Positions 25,202 through 34,849 of a DNA stretch of 64,000 nucleotides are shown piece after piece. The position numbers and the translations under genes are program-made. This DNA comes from JAJEAO01 sp963667635 (GTDB taxonomy: Bacteria > Acidobacteriota > Vicinamibacteria > Marinacidobacterales > Marinacidobacteraceae): contig OZ246946.1 in the NCBI GenBank assembly GCA_965232015.1, positions 1,116,001-1,180,000 of the forward strand, written 5' to 3'. Position 1 is the first letter of the stretch. Each line of letters starts with the position of its first letter. The notes beneath the pieces were generated by a model that worked only from the letters and a program-made list of their open reading frames with translations, ran no database searches and had not been told where the DNA came from.

Positions 25202-26071
25202 TCAGACGTTGGTGGCGCCCGCATCCCCGCCGGCTCTGGGTTTTGCCGCTCCGGCCTGACGGGACTCGAGCTGCGTCAGCAGGTCGCGCAGCGCCTGGAT
25301 GACCTCGGCCTCCTCGACGGCGCTCCGTCGAAATGTCATCTGGAGCCGGAACGGAGCATCTCGCGGCGCATACCGAAAGACGAAGGGCCGGGCGCGCTTC
25401 TTTCGGGCGGGCTTACGCTTCTTCGGGGTCGTCGTCACGCCCGATGCGATGCGGCTGACGCACTTCGCCATCGCCTCCGGAGTGCGCTCCCGGGCGACGC
25501 GCAGGAGTTGCCGCCGCGACCTGATCCCGGCGGCCCAGCACATCTCGCGGAGCTCCTCGGGGATGTTGAGGAGCGCGAGCGTCTCGGTGATGGAGGTGCG
25601 AGGTCTCCCGACCCGACGTGAGAGCGACTCGTGCGTATGCCCGTGATCCCGGAGCATGTTCCGGTACGCCATCGCTTCCTCGAACGGGGTCAGGTCGTCC
25701 CGGAGGAGGTTCTCGACCAGCGCCAGTTCGAGCGACTCGGCCTTGCGGGTCTCGCGTTCGATGCAGGCGATCTCCCGCATTCCGACTTTCACGGCCGCGC
25801 GATAACGGCGCTCCCCGGCGATGATCTGGAAGTCCTTCTTCCCGAGGCGCCTCACCAGGATGGGCTGCAGAAGGCCCTGGTCGCGAATCGAATCCGCGAG
25901 AGCGTCCACCGAGCCGATCCGCTGGCGCGGCTGATCGGGGTTGGGATGGATCTGACCGACCGGGATCATGCGGTGCCTGGTCGCGGGCTCTTCGGGGGCC
26001 AGGCTGGCGACGTAGTGAGTCTCCCGCTTGCGCAGGCCGACTGATTCAGGAAGACCGGTTCTCTTCGACAC
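25202..26071 (-). CDS. parB: ParB/Spo0J-family chromosome partitioning protein
   Basis: About 289 aa from GTG 26071, which lies inside the parA end; the true start could instead be ATG 25969. The ParB N-terminal CTPase domain shows NPDQPR, SIRDQGLLQPILVR and the GERRYRA motif (IIAGERRYRAAVKVG). The helix-turn-helix follows (LSRRVGRPRTSITETLALL). The C-terminus carries a Lys/Arg-rich linker and a short helical end. It binds parS sites and acts with ParA. No canonical parS was seen nearby. Confidence 0.88.
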   Translation of the reverse strand: MSKRTGLPESVGLRKRETHYVASLAPEEPATRHRMIPVGQIHPNPDQPRQRIGSVDALADSIRDQGLLQPILVRRLGKKDFQIIAGERRYRAAVKVGMREIACIERETRKAESLELALVENLLRDDLTPFEEAMAYRNMLRDHGHTHESLSRRVGRPRTSITETLALLNIPEELREMCWAAGIRSRRQLLRVARERTPEAMAKCVSRIASGVTTTPKKRKPARKKRARPFVFRYAPRDAPFRLQMTFRRSAVEEAEVIQALRDLLTQLESRQAGAAKPRAGGDAGATNV

Positions 26072-26822
26072 GCTCGAGTACTTCTTTCGCCAGGCGACGG
26101 TAATCGGCGGCGCCTGCCGATCGGGGGGCAAAGGAAAAGATGGACTCCCGGTAGGCCGGACTCTCCTCGAGTCTCACGTTCCTCCGGATGCGGGTGCGGA
26201 ACGTGCGGGCGCCGAAGTGCGCCCGGATCCGGCGGGACGCGTCCGCCGCGATCCGCGTCCGGGAGTCGTACATCGTGATCACGACGCCCAGGAGGGACAG
26301 ATCCGGGTTGGGACGTCGGCGGATCTGTTCCACCGTGTCGAGGAGGTCGTCGGCGCCTTCGAGAGCGTAATACGAGGGCTGGAGCGGAAGCAGGAGGTAG
26401 TCGCTCGCCACCAGCGCGTTCACGGTGATGAGGCCCAGCGTGGGCGGCGTGTCGATGATTACCGCATCGAACGAGTCGGAAACGAACTGGATCCGATCCC
26501 GAAGCCGGTAATGGGCGTCCAGATCGCCGAGGAGCTGGCGTTCCAGCTTGGCGAGGGAGATGCGGGATGGCGCCACCGACAGCCCGGCGATCGCCGTGGG
26601 CTGGATGATGTCCGCGAAGCGCACATCACCGGCGAGCGCCTCCAGCATGGACGGGGCGTCCGGATCGGGCTGGACATAACTGACCGAGGCGTTGGCCTGC
26701 GGGTCGAGGTCCACGAGCAGGGTTCGGCGTCCGGCTTCGGCGAAGGCGGCGGCGAGATTGACGGACGTCGTGGTCTTGGCGACGCCCCCCTTCTGGTTTG
26801 CGACGGTGATGGTGGAACGCAT
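26046..26822 (-). CDS. parA: ParA/Soj-family partition ATPase
   Basis: 258 aa, standard ParA length. Deviant Walker A is NQKGGVAKTTTSVNLA, Walker A' is LLVDLDPQANASVSY and Walker B is AVIIDTPPTLGLITVNAL. It drives chromosome origin segregation with ParB, whose gene it overlaps. It starts 19 nt after the nuclease-like gene in a run that includes recN and miaB. Confidence 0.95.
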   Translation of the reverse strand: MRSTITVANQKGGVAKTTTSVNLAAAFAEAGRRTLLVDLDPQANASVSYVQPDPDAPSMLEALAGDVRFADIIQPTAIAGLSVAPSRISLAKLERQLLGDLDAHYRLRDRIQFVSDSFDAVIIDTPPTLGLITVNALVASDYLLLPLQPSYYALEGADDLLDTVEQIRRRPNPDLSLLGVVITMYDSRTRIAADASRRIRAHFGARTFRTRIRRNVRLEESPAYRESIFSFAPRSAGAADYRRLAKEVLERVEENRSS

Positions 26823-26841
26823 GAGCTCGTCGGAACGGCTC

Positions 26842-27339
26842 CTACTGGGAGTCGCCGAGATCCTCCTCGTCGAGGGACTCGAGCCAATCGGCGAGGGCCT
26901 CGCTGTCCTCAGGCGGTTCGGTGTCCACGATGAGATCCTCGTCGTTGCGGATGCCGCGCTCGATCACCCGCTTGTGCGCGTAGATCGGCGCCCGGGTGCG
27001 CAGAGCGATGGCGATCGCGTCGCTCGGACGCGCATCGATCGCCAGCCGTCTCCGTTTCCGTTCGAGATGGATGTGCGCGTAGAAGGTATTGCGCCGCAGG
27101 TCGTGGATCACGACCTTGACGACGCGTGCGTCGAGTTCGCGGAGCATCTCGCGAATCAGGTCGTGGGTGAGGGGCCGCGGCGGCTCGTAGTTCTCCACCT
27201 GGAGGCCGATGGCGCGGCACTCGAGGGGGCCGACGCGGATGGGAAGCTCGCGGGTGCCCGGTTCCTCCCGGAGCATCACCACCGCGGAGTTGTCCCGCGG
27301 GAGCATGAAGATGGCCTTGATGGTCATTTCAATTTCCAT
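26842..27339 (-). CDS. Bifunctional nuclease family protein (DUF151)
   Basis: 165 aa. Conserved features of the family are GTRELPIRVGPLECRAIGLQ, RRNTFYAHIHLE and the RPSDAIAIALRT motif, then an acidic C-terminal tail. Members are reported to have DNase/RNase activity in some organisms; here the role is only inferred. ATG 27339 is chosen because GAGGAG lies 6 nt before it; it overlaps the end of miaB by 11 nt. Confidence 0.88.
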   Translation of the reverse strand: MEIEMTIKAIFMLPRDNSAVVMLREEPGTRELPIRVGPLECRAIGLQVENYEPPRPLTHDLIREMLRELDARVVKVVIHDLRRNTFYAHIHLERKRRRLAIDARPSDAIAIALRTRAPIYAHKRVIERGIRNDEDLIVDTEPPEDSEALADWLESLDEEDLGDSQ

Positions 27340-28822
27340 GGCGAGCTCCTCGAAGCGCTTCTCCGGATGTCGGGGGAACTCCGCTTCCGAGCACCGGTAG
27401 CGGGATCTCCGGCAGCGGCGCGCGTCGGCTGCCGGGCGTCGGCGTCGCGCCGACCGCTTCGGCGTTCGAGGGTTCCCCGCGCAGGCTGTTCGGCCCGTAA
27501 CCGGTGAGCCGCACCCGCCGGAAGGAGCCCACCCAGGCGAGCGGTCCGGCGAAGTTCACCACCCGGTGGTCTTCGGCGCGTCCCGAGAGCAGGCCGCCAC
27601 GGCGACTCGGTCCCTCGACCAGCACTTCGACCTCCCGTCCCACGAGCTCCCGGTTGAGGTCGAGCTGGATGTCGCGCTGTCGCGCCTGGAGCTCCATCAG
27701 CCGGGCGGTCTTCTCGGCGTCCGGAACGTCGTCGGGGTAGCGCTTCATCGCCAGCGTGTAAGGGCGCTCCGAGTACTTGAAGGAGTAGGCCGAGGAGAAG
27801 CGGACCTCGTCCAGCAGGGACAGGGTGTCTTCGAACTCCGCCCGCGTCTCGCCGCAGAAACCCACGATGAGATCCGTGGAGAGGGCGAGACGGGGGACCT
27901 TCCTGCGGGCGCGATGGACCAGATCCAGGAACTCCTCCCGGCTGTAGCCGCGCCGCATCCGCTCGAGCACGCTGGTGGAACCGGACTGGACGGGCAGATG
28001 CATGTGCGGCATGAGCGGGCCGCCTCCCTGGAAGCGCTCCATGAGCGCCGGACTGAAGTCCTTGGGGTGCGGACTCGTGAACCGGATCCGCCGGATGCCG
28101 GGGACCGCGCCCACGGCGTCGGTCAGCTCGGCGAAGTCACGCCCGTCGCGGGGATCCCGGTAGGAGTTGACGTTCTGCCCGAGGAGCTGGATCTCCCGGA
28201 ATCCGTCGGCGGCGAGCGCCTCGGCCTCCGCGACGACGGACTCCACGGTCCGGCACCGCTCGCGTCCGCGGGTGAACGGCACCACACAGAACGAGCAGAA
28301 GTTGTCGCAACCCTCCATCACCGTGATCCACGCCTTGACCCCGGGAACCCGGGCGATCTGTTCCGGCGGAATGTCCAGATTGTCGGCGTGGCGGCCGGTC
28401 TCGACGATCCGCGTCTCTCCGTCGAGGACGCGTCCGACGATGTCCGGAAGCCGCACCAGCGCCTGCGTGCCGATCACAAAGTCCACGGCGGGCGCCCGGG
28501 CGAAGATCGCCTCCCCTTCCTGCTGGGCGACGCATCCGGCGACTCCGATCACGAGCGGGCGAGAGGCTCGAGGGCGGCGTCGTCCGCCGACGAGTTGTTC
28601 GACCCGGGCGAAGACCTTTTCCTGCGCTTTCTCGCGGATCGAGCACGTGTTCAGCACGACGATCTCGCCGCCCGGAGGATCGGCCGCATCGGTCGGCCGC
28701 GCTCCGAGGGAACCGAGCGCGGCCGCCATCTTCTCCGAATCGTGGACGTTCATCTGGCAACCCCAGGTTTCGATCCGGTAGCGGAGCGCAGTCGAGGCGC
28801 CAGGGGCGGGGTGCAGGTTCAC
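27329..28822 (-). CDS. miaB: tRNA-2-methylthio-N6-dimethylallyladenosine synthase
   Basis: 497 aa radical-SAM methylthiotransferase that modifies A37 of tRNAs reading UNN codons. N-terminal cluster ligands: Cys22 (ETWGCQMN), NTCSIREKA and GVAGCVAQQEG. The radical-SAM CxxxCxxC is in GCDNFCSFCVVP, and a TRAM domain follows (VEVLVEGPSRRGGLLSGRAE). The C-terminal 45 residues are an extra Pro-rich tail. The GTG start overlaps the recN stop (GTGA). Confidence 0.95.
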   Translation of the reverse strand: MNLHPAPGASTALRYRIETWGCQMNVHDSEKMAAALGSLGARPTDAADPPGGEIVVLNTCSIREKAQEKVFARVEQLVGGRRRPRASRPLVIGVAGCVAQQEGEAIFARAPAVDFVIGTQALVRLPDIVGRVLDGETRIVETGRHADNLDIPPEQIARVPGVKAWITVMEGCDNFCSFCVVPFTRGRERCRTVESVVAEAEALAADGFREIQLLGQNVNSYRDPRDGRDFAELTDAVGAVPGIRRIRFTSPHPKDFSPALMERFQGGGPLMPHMHLPVQSGSTSVLERMRRGYSREEFLDLVHRARRKVPRLALSTDLIVGFCGETRAEFEDTLSLLDEVRFSSAYSFKYSERPYTLAMKRYPDDVPDAEKTARLMELQARQRDIQLDLNRELVGREVEVLVEGPSRRGGLLSGRAEDHRVVNFAGPLAWVGSFRRVRLTGYGPNSLRGEPSNAEAVGATPTPGSRRAPLPEIPLPVLGSGVPPTSGEALRGARHGN

Positions 28823-30579
28823 GTAGAGGGGGTCTCGGGAGCAGGGCTCGGGAGCCCGCGCAAGAGGTCGCGGGCGTTGCGACGGGCGGCCTCGGTGACT
28901 TCGGGACCGGCAAGCATTCGAGCGATCTCCTCGAGCCGGTCGTCGTCGGCAAGCCGATGGACGCGGACCACGGCTCCGGATTCTAGTTTTTCGACCCGGA
29001 AGTGTGTTCCGCCGAGCGCCGCGACCTGCGGCAGATGGGTCACGCAGAGTACCTGTCGATCGGCCGCCAGACGGCGCAGCCGACGTCCGACCGCGTCCGC
29101 CACTCGACCGGAAACACCGGCGTCCACTTCGTCGAAGACCAGCGCGGGGGTGTTCCCCCGCCCCGCTCTCGCGCGATCGGCGGCTGCGGCCTGGAGCGCG
29201 AGGAAGAACCGGGAGGTCTCGCCACCGGAGGCGACCTCGCTGAGCGGCGCGAGCGGCATCCCCGGATTCGCGCTGAACCGGAAGTTCACCCGGTCCCACC
29301 CGGTCGAGGCGAAGCGCTCGCGCGGCGGATCGGGACACGGGTCGCCCGCCGGCTCGAGCTTGATCCCGAAACGGGCCTTCGGGAGACCGAGCCCGGGGAG
29401 TTCGGCGGCGACGGCGACCTCGAGGGCGCGCGCCGCCTCTCGCCGCGCGGCGGTGACGCGGCGCGCGGCCTTCCGGTAGGCGTCTTCCCCGGCCTCCGCG
29501 TCGGCCGCGGCCCGGGCACGGGTGGCGTCTCGGGCCTCGAGTCCGGCGAGTTCCCGCCGGATCGCCTCCGCCCGCGCCAGCAGCGCCTCGGGTCCGCCCG
29601 CTCCGCCGGTGTGTCGGCGTTCGAGGCGCCGCAGGAGCGCCAGGCGGTCCTCGATCTCGGCGAGGCGCTCCGGACCGGCCTCGATCGCATCGCAGCGATC
29701 GCGCACCGACTCGGCCAGATCCTCGACTTCCGCGAGGAGATCGGCGCGGCCCTCGAGCATCCGGGCGGTTCCGACGTCGAGCTCGGCCGCGGCCTCGAGT
29801 TCGCGCACCGCCCGTCCGATGCGGACGCTGGCGCTGGTGTCGGTTCCGTAGAGCGAGCTCCAGGCCGACTCGAGCAGTTGGAGCAGACGCTCCCGGCTGG
29901 CGAGGGTGCGGCGCTCGTCCATCAGCGTCTCCCGCTCGCCGCGTTGGGGGTCCGCGGTCTCGATTTCGCGGAGCGCGCGCTCGAGTTCGACGCGCTCCTG
30001 CGACGGGTTCCCCGCCCCGGTTCCGAGCTCCTCCACTCTCGCCTCCGCCGCCCTCCAGCGACGGTGCGCGTCCGAGACTTCGGCGAGCCGTGCGTCGTGG
30101 CTCCCGGCCGAGTCCACGACGTCGCGCGCGGCCCCCGGGCGGAGCAGCGTCAGGTGCTCGCTCTGCCCGAAGATCTCCGCCAGGCCGGAGCCGATGGCGC
30201 GCAGGACGCCCACCGGAACGGCGGTTCCGTTCACCACCGCCCGGCTGATCACGCTCCCGCCCGGTCCCGCGATCCGAAGTTCGCGCCGGGCCAGGACTTC
30301 CCCCCCGTCCACCGCGATGCCGGCGCGATCGAGGGACTCGATCACGGCGGACGGCGCCTGGTCCCCGGAAAGGTGGAAGCCCGCCTCGATCGTGGTGCGC
30401 GGGCCCCGGGGTCCGACGAGCCGGGCCTGCGCCCGAGCGCCGAGCGCGAGGCCGAGCGCGTCGAGGAGGAGACTCTTGCCGGATCCGGTCTCCCCGGTGA
30501 ACACGTGGAGTCCCGACTCGAATTCGACCGAGACATCCTCGATGAGCGCGAGGTTTCGGGCGCGGAGCCAGAGGAGCAT
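28819..30579 (-). CDS. recN: DNA repair protein RecN
   Basis: 586 aa SMC-like ATPase for double-strand break repair. Walker A is GETGSGKS (about 29-36) and Walker B LVFDEVDAGVSG near the C-terminus, with long coiled-coil arms between. Start ATG 30579 gives MLLWLRARNLALIEDV, matching the family N-terminus; earlier in-frame ATGs at 30642 and 30675 add non-homologous residues. It is followed by miaB with overlap. Confidence 0.93.
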   Translation of the reverse strand: MLLWLRARNLALIEDVSVEFESGLHVFTGETGSGKSLLLDALGLALGARAQARLVGPRGPRTTIEAGFHLSGDQAPSAVIESLDRAGIAVDGGEVLARRELRIAGPGGSVISRAVVNGTAVPVGVLRAIGSGLAEIFGQSEHLTLLRPGAARDVVDSAGSHDARLAEVSDAHRRWRAAEARVEELGTGAGNPSQERVELERALREIETADPQRGERETLMDERRTLASRERLLQLLESAWSSLYGTDTSASVRIGRAVRELEAAAELDVGTARMLEGRADLLAEVEDLAESVRDRCDAIEAGPERLAEIEDRLALLRRLERRHTGGAGGPEALLARAEAIRRELAGLEARDATRARAAADAEAGEDAYRKAARRVTAARREAARALEVAVAAELPGLGLPKARFGIKLEPAGDPCPDPPRERFASTGWDRVNFRFSANPGMPLAPLSEVASGGETSRFFLALQAAAADRARAGRGNTPALVFDEVDAGVSGRVADAVGRRLRRLAADRQVLCVTHLPQVAALGGTHFRVEKLESGAVVRVHRLADDDRLEEIARMLAGPEVTEAARRNARDLLRGLPSPAPETPST

Positions 30580-31029
30580 GCGAGAGTCGAACCGCGAGGG
30601 GAGGCCGGTCGGAGGAAGCGGACCGGCAGCCCGCTCCGGCATCCCGGAGGGCTCGCCCCCCGCGGGGGCGTGCATTCTCTCTCCCGGCTCGCCGCGGCGG
30701 AGGCGTCTCGCCGGCGTCCCGGATCCGCCCGGCCTTCAGGACCCGTCGCCCTGCCCTCGCCGGGTCTCCCGGCGGATCGCCTCGACGGCAGCGGTCGGAG
30801 CGGGGTCCGCACTCGGCCGCAGCGGCTCCCCGACCCCCGAGCCGTCGCCCCTCGTTTCCGGCGAGACGATGGTGTCCGAAGTGCATATCTCTATATATCT
30901 CAATGACTTGGATTGACTTGAGGCGATCCCGAAGACCACGCCCCACCCGATTCTCCGGCAGGGAAACGGCGGCGTGGGGCCGGGCCCGGGAACCCGACGG
31001 AGGGGGCGACTGATAGCATCGCTGGTACG
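30580..31029. other. Intergenic region between divergent recN and tolQ
   Basis: 450 bases without a supported gene. It contains the most AT-rich patch of this part of the window (30882-30920, ATATCTCTATATATCTC then two GACTTG repeats), likely the promoter region. No clear -35/-10 pair stands out for either side; TAGCAT at 31014-31019 could serve tolQ. Confidence 0.5.
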
Positions 31030-31857
31030 GTGGTCCGCCTCCTTTGTCTCGCTCGAGTCCTCGGCGTTCGGGCTGTCCAGTTCATGGTCGGCATCGCCTC
31101 CGCGTCGTCCGCGTTGGCGCAGCAGGCCGAAGAGCAGCCGCCGCCGGCGGAGGTCACCTCGGTGGCCCTCGACTCCGGTGGCGGCGTCTTCGCCGACGGC
31201 TTCCTCGGGCTCATCATCGCCGCCGGTCCGGTCGCCTGGGTCGTTCTGACGACCCTCCTGTTCTTCAGTGTCTGGTCGTGGGCGGTCATTCTGACCAAGT
31301 CCCGGGCGCTGTCGCGAGCCGAACGGCGCTCGGCTGCGTTCCTCGATCGGTTCCGCAAGGCGGAGCGGCTCACCGATGTCGCGGACGCCGTCGCCCGGAT
31401 GCCGGCGAGCCCGCTGCTCCGGCTCTTCCGGGCAGGCTACGACGAAGTTCTCTTCCAGTCCCGAACGACCGGAGGCGATCGCCTCCGGGTCTCGAACCTC
31501 GAGGCGGTGGCCCGCCGGCTGTTGCGGGCGTCCTCCGCCGAGACGGCGCGTTTCGAGCAGCGGATGACCTTCCTGGCGACCACCGGCGGCGCCACCCCCT
31601 TCATCGGACTGTTCGGGACCGTGTGGGGCATCATGCAGGCGTTCCAGGACATCGCCGCCACGCAGGCGGCGAACATCAGCGTCGTGGCGCCCGGCGTCTC
31701 CGAGGCGCTGGTCGCGACCGCCGCCGGACTGGCGGCGGCCATCCCCGCGGTCATCGCCTACAACGCCTTCCTGGCCCGGATTCGCACGCTCGGCAACTCC
31801 ATGGACGACTTCTCGATGGAGTACGTGGCGCTCCTCGAGCGCCATCTGGTGCGCTGA
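31030..31857 (+). CDS. tolQ: TolQ/ExbB/MotA-family proton channel protein
   Basis: 275 aa from the GTG at 31030, or 257 aa from ATG 31084. Membrane helices lie near 55-85 (GLIIAAGPVAWVVLTTLLFF), 175-195 (FIGLFGTVWGIMQAF) and 215-240. It forms the proton-driven motor with TolR for outer-membrane constriction. The N-terminus has an extra, signal-peptide-like stretch (MVGIASASSALAQQ) not seen in typical TolQ. First gene of a complete tol-pal operon. Confidence 0.9.
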   Translation: MVRLLCLARVLGVRAVQFMVGIASASSALAQQAEEQPPPAEVTSVALDSGGGVFADGFLGLIIAAGPVAWVVLTTLLFFSVWSWAVILTKSRALSRAERRSAAFLDRFRKAERLTDVADAVARMPASPLLRLFRAGYDEVLFQSRTTGGDRLRVSNLEAVARRLLRASSAETARFEQRMTFLATTGGATPFIGLFGTVWGIMQAFQDIAATQAANISVVAPGVSEALVATAAGLAAAIPAVIAYNAFLARIRTLGNSMDDFSMEYVALLERHLVR

Positions 31858-31860
31858 CCG

Positions 31861-32349
31861 ATGGGCGCATCCCCTGGCGGCGGCGGGTCCTCCGGCGGCG
31901 CCCCCGGCGGATCGGCGCTCGCCCGGCTCGCCGCCCGGCGCGAGGCGGGCGGTGGGAGCGCGCTGTCCGAGATCAACGTCACGCCGTTCGTGGACGTGGT
32001 GCTGGTGCTCCTCATCATCTTCATGGTGACGGCGCCTCTCCTCGTCCGTTCGCTCGACGTGAGCCTCCCCACGGCGCGCACGCGCTCGGCGGAAGCGAGC
32101 GAACGCGTGATCGTCACCGTGGATGCCGAGGGCCGCACCTTCGTCGGCGAACAGGCCGTGAATCCGCTCCTCCTCGAGGAACGGCTCCGCGAGGTCGTGG
32201 AGTTCGAAGGCGCCCGGGAGGGGTATCTGCAAGGCGATGTGTCGCTAGACTACGGGCGAGTCATCGAAGTGATCGACTCGATGAAACGGGCGGGATTCGA
32301 CCGCGTGGGGCTGGTTTATGCGTACCCCGGCGAGCAGCGGGGCCGGTAG
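31861..32349 (+). CDS. tolR: TolR/ExbD-family protein
   Basis: 162 aa. A Gly/Ala-rich N-terminus is followed by the family signature INVTPFVDVVLVLLIIFMVT, which includes the membrane helix and its conserved Asp. A periplasmic domain follows (DAEGRTFVGEQAVNP; GYLQGDVSLDYGRVIEVID). It works with TolQ. It starts 3 nt after the tolQ stop. Confidence 0.93.
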   Translation: MGASPGGGGSSGGAPGGSALARLAARREAGGGSALSEINVTPFVDVVLVLLIIFMVTAPLLVRSLDVSLPTARTRSAEASERVIVTVDAEGRTFVGEQAVNPLLLEERLREVVEFEGAREGYLQGDVSLDYGRVIEVIDSMKRAGFDRVGLVYAYPGEQRGR

Positions 32350-32376
32350 CCGGAAAGGCGATCGGGTGCGGCCAAC

Positions 32377-33342
32377 GTGACTTCCGCTCCGAGCGTCCGC
32401 CGGAATCGGCCGGTGAGCGCTTCCCGAGACCCCGGGAGCGGCGCTCCGCCGAGGAAGCCGACCTCGTCTTTCGAGCGCACGGTCGCCTGGTCCGCCGCGG
32501 CGCACATCCTGGCTCTTTCGGCGGCGGCGGTGGGCATGAACCTGGAGCACGGCGCCGCCCTCCCGGCCCCATCGGCCGCGTTCATCGAACTCGGGATGTC
32601 GGGCCCGAGCGCGACGCCCGGCCTCGGCGGCGCCCCGCCGGCTCCCGAGCCGGAGCCCGCACCCGAGCCGGCTCCCGAGCCCGAGCCCGAACCGGAGCCC
32701 GAGCCGCCGGCGCCGGCCCCGCCGCCCGAAGCGCCATCGCGGCCGGCCGTCGTTCGGCCCACGACCGAGAGCCGGGACCGGATGCCGGCGCCCGAAGCCC
32801 GGACCCGGCGCCGGGAGCCGATCTCCCGCCCCGACTCCGGGCTTCGCGGCCAGGACGCCGCCTGGGCGGAATCCGCGCCTCTGGAGGCGCGGCGCCCGAT
32901 CGACACCAAGGCCCGTCCCGCCGCGAGGTCGGTTTCGACTTCGGGCAGCCGCGGTTCCGGCGGGATCGGGCTGGGAGGCGTGGCCGGCGGCGCCCGGTTC
33001 GATCAGGACTTCGAGTACTCCTATTACCAGCGCCAGATGATCGCCCGGATCCAGGCGAACTGGCAGCAGATTCCGGTGCGCGGGGAGGCGAGCGTGGTGA
33101 TCCGGTTCACGATCCTCGCAGCAGGCGAGGTCACCGGCGCCGAAATCGAGACTTCGAGCGGGCAGTCGCTTCTGGATCGGGCGGCGCTTCGGGCGGTCCA
33201 GCTCGCCGGTCCTCTCCCGCCGCTGCCGGAGAGCTACCCCCGGGATCGCGTCGGGGTGCACCTGCTGTTCCGCTACGGCGGGAACGCGGCCGAAGACGCG
33301 GAGGGCAGCGGGGACGGCCCGTACGAGGACATGCTCCCATGA
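32377..33342 (+). CDS. tolA: TolA/TonB-type periplasm-spanning protein
   Basis: 321 aa. One membrane helix (about 32-52), then a Pro/Glu-rich linker of repeated PEPEP units (about 85-115), then a C-terminal TonB/TolA domain (IQANWQQIPVRGEASVVIRF ... GAEIETSSGQSLLDRAALRAV). It links the inner-membrane motor to TolB/Pal. The linker is Pro-rich like TonB rather than Ala/Lys-rich like E. coli TolA; its position between tolR and tolB supports TolA. GTG start. Confidence 0.85.
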   Translation: MTSAPSVRRNRPVSASRDPGSGAPPRKPTSSFERTVAWSAAAHILALSAAAVGMNLEHGAALPAPSAAFIELGMSGPSATPGLGGAPPAPEPEPAPEPAPEPEPEPEPEPPAPAPPPEAPSRPAVVRPTTESRDRMPAPEARTRRREPISRPDSGLRGQDAAWAESAPLEARRPIDTKARPAARSVSTSGSRGSGGIGLGGVAGGARFDQDFEYSYYQRQMIARIQANWQQIPVRGEASVVIRFTILAAGEVTGAEIETSSGQSLLDRAALRAVQLAGPLPPLPESYPRDRVGVHLLFRYGGNAAEDAEGSGDGPYEDMLP

Positions 33343-34811
33343 CCCGACGTGCGGATTGGCGCCGCGTTCGCCTCACCCGGTCGTTCGGAGCGCGTCTCGC
33401 CCTCGCCCTCGGGGGAGCGACGCTCGCCGCCGGCTTCGCGGCCGCTCCCGGGCTTCCCCTGCCCTTCCCGGCGTGGACGGTCGTCGCCGGACCGCAGACC
33501 GCCGTCGCGGGCGACTGGTACCTCGATATCTCCCGTCCGGGGGCGCCGGTCCGGATCGCCATCCCCGACTTCGTCCCCCGGAGCGATGCGACCGAGGCGG
33601 TCGAGGACGCCGGCGGAGCGCCGGACGCCGCCGGCGAGATCTCGTCCGTCCTGCACGACGACATCGCCTACGCCGGCGTCTATCGCATGCTGCCGCGCCG
33701 GTTCTACTCCATCGCCGAGGCGGGCTCGGCCGAAGGAGCCCTCGACTACTACCAGTGGGAGTCGGTCGGCGCCGACATCCTGGTGGAAGGGGATGTGCGG
33801 ACCGACGACGGGGATCTCGTGGTTGAGGTGCGCCTCCACGCGGTGCGCGCCCAGGAAGTCGTCTTCGCCCGACGGTACCGCGCGGTGGCCGATGCGCCGC
33901 GCGCCCTGGCGCATCGCATCGCCGACGACATCCTGCTCCAGGCGGGGAGCCACCAGGGCGTGGCGCGCACCCGGATCGCGTTCTCCACCAGTCGGGAGGG
34001 ACGACGTGGTCGGACGCCGGGCAAGGAGATCTACGTGATGGACTACGACGGCCACGGGCAGCGCCCGGTGACCGCGAACGGGTCCCTGAACATCACGCCG
34101 AGCTGGTCTCCCGACGGCACCGCGCTCTCCTACATCTCCTACCGGGAGGGGACTCCGGCCCTCTATCTGGCGTTCCTCTACCAGGGGCGGGGCCAGAAGC
34201 TCGTCGGCGAGTTCCAGTCGTTCACTCCGGCCTGGTCGCCGGATGGGCGCTGGATCGCGTTCACCTCGAATCGGGACGGCCAGTCGGAGATCTACCTCGC
34301 CTCGGTGGACGGGAGCGAACTCCGCCGTCTGACGAGCCATGACGCGATCGACGTGGCGCCGACCTGGTCCCCCAACGGCAGGCTCATCGCCTTCACCTCG
34401 GACCGAACCGGCTCGCCCCAGATCTACGTCATGGACCGGGACGGCCTGAACCTGCGGCGGGTCTCCTTCGAGGGCTCGTGGAACGACTCGCCGGCGTGGT
34501 CGCCGTCGCGCCAGCACAGCGAGATCGCCTACGCCTCCCGCATCGAGCGGCGTCCGTTCGACATCGTGGTCCACGACTTCGAGACCCGGCAGACCCGCCA
34601 GCTCACGACCGGACGGGGCAGCAACGAGAGCCCGTCGTGGGCGCCGAACGGGCTCCACCTCGTATTCACTTCCACCCGGACCGGCGGGGATCAGGTCTTC
34701 AGCATGCACCGGGATGGATCCAACCCGATCCAACTGACGCGGGAGGGCCGCAACTCGACGCCCCGGTGGGGGAGCGCGCCGGGTCCGATCGCACTGGAAG
34801 GCGGCCGATGA
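33339..34811 (+). CDS. tolB: Tol-Pal system beta-propeller protein TolB
   Basis: 490 aa, with a signal region at the N-terminus, the TolB N-terminal domain (PVRIAIPDFVPRS ... ADILVEGDV), then WD40-like propeller repeats: TPSWSPDGTALSYIS, TPAWSPDGRWIAFTSNRDG, APTWSPNGRLIAFTSDRTG and SPSWAPNGLHLVFTSTRTG. Periplasmic partner of Pal. ATG overlaps the tolA stop (ATGA). A much longer in-frame reading extending back to 31044 is antisense-like shadow and was not used. Confidence 0.95.
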   Translation: MTRRADWRRVRLTRSFGARLALALGGATLAAGFAAAPGLPLPFPAWTVVAGPQTAVAGDWYLDISRPGAPVRIAIPDFVPRSDATEAVEDAGGAPDAAGEISSVLHDDIAYAGVYRMLPRRFYSIAEAGSAEGALDYYQWESVGADILVEGDVRTDDGDLVVEVRLHAVRAQEVVFARRYRAVADAPRALAHRIADDILLQAGSHQGVARTRIAFSTSREGRRGRTPGKEIYVMDYDGHGQRPVTANGSLNITPSWSPDGTALSYISYREGTPALYLAFLYQGRGQKLVGEFQSFTPAWSPDGRWIAFTSNRDGQSEIYLASVDGSELRRLTSHDAIDVAPTWSPNGRLIAFTSDRTGSPQIYVMDRDGLNLRRVSFEGSWNDSPAWSPSRQHSEIAYASRIERRPFDIVVHDFETRQTRQLTTGRGSNESPSWAPNGLHLVFTSTRTGGDQVFSMHRDGSNPIQLTREGRNSTPRWGSAPGPIALEGGR

Positions 34812-34849
34812 GAGCGCCTACGCCGAACAGGACAGGTTCTGACCAACCC

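Noticed and set aside
27329..30946. A continuous 1205-codon minus-strand frame across miaB and recN
   Set aside because: Only the part after 28822 is MiaB; the rest is an out-of-frame shadow of recN in GC-rich DNA with Arg/Gly/Pro-rich composition and no homology.
31044..34811. A 1255-codon plus-strand frame ending in TolB
   Set aside because: The first 765 codons are shadow of tolQ, tolR and tolA. TolB starts at 33339 with an ATGA overlap.
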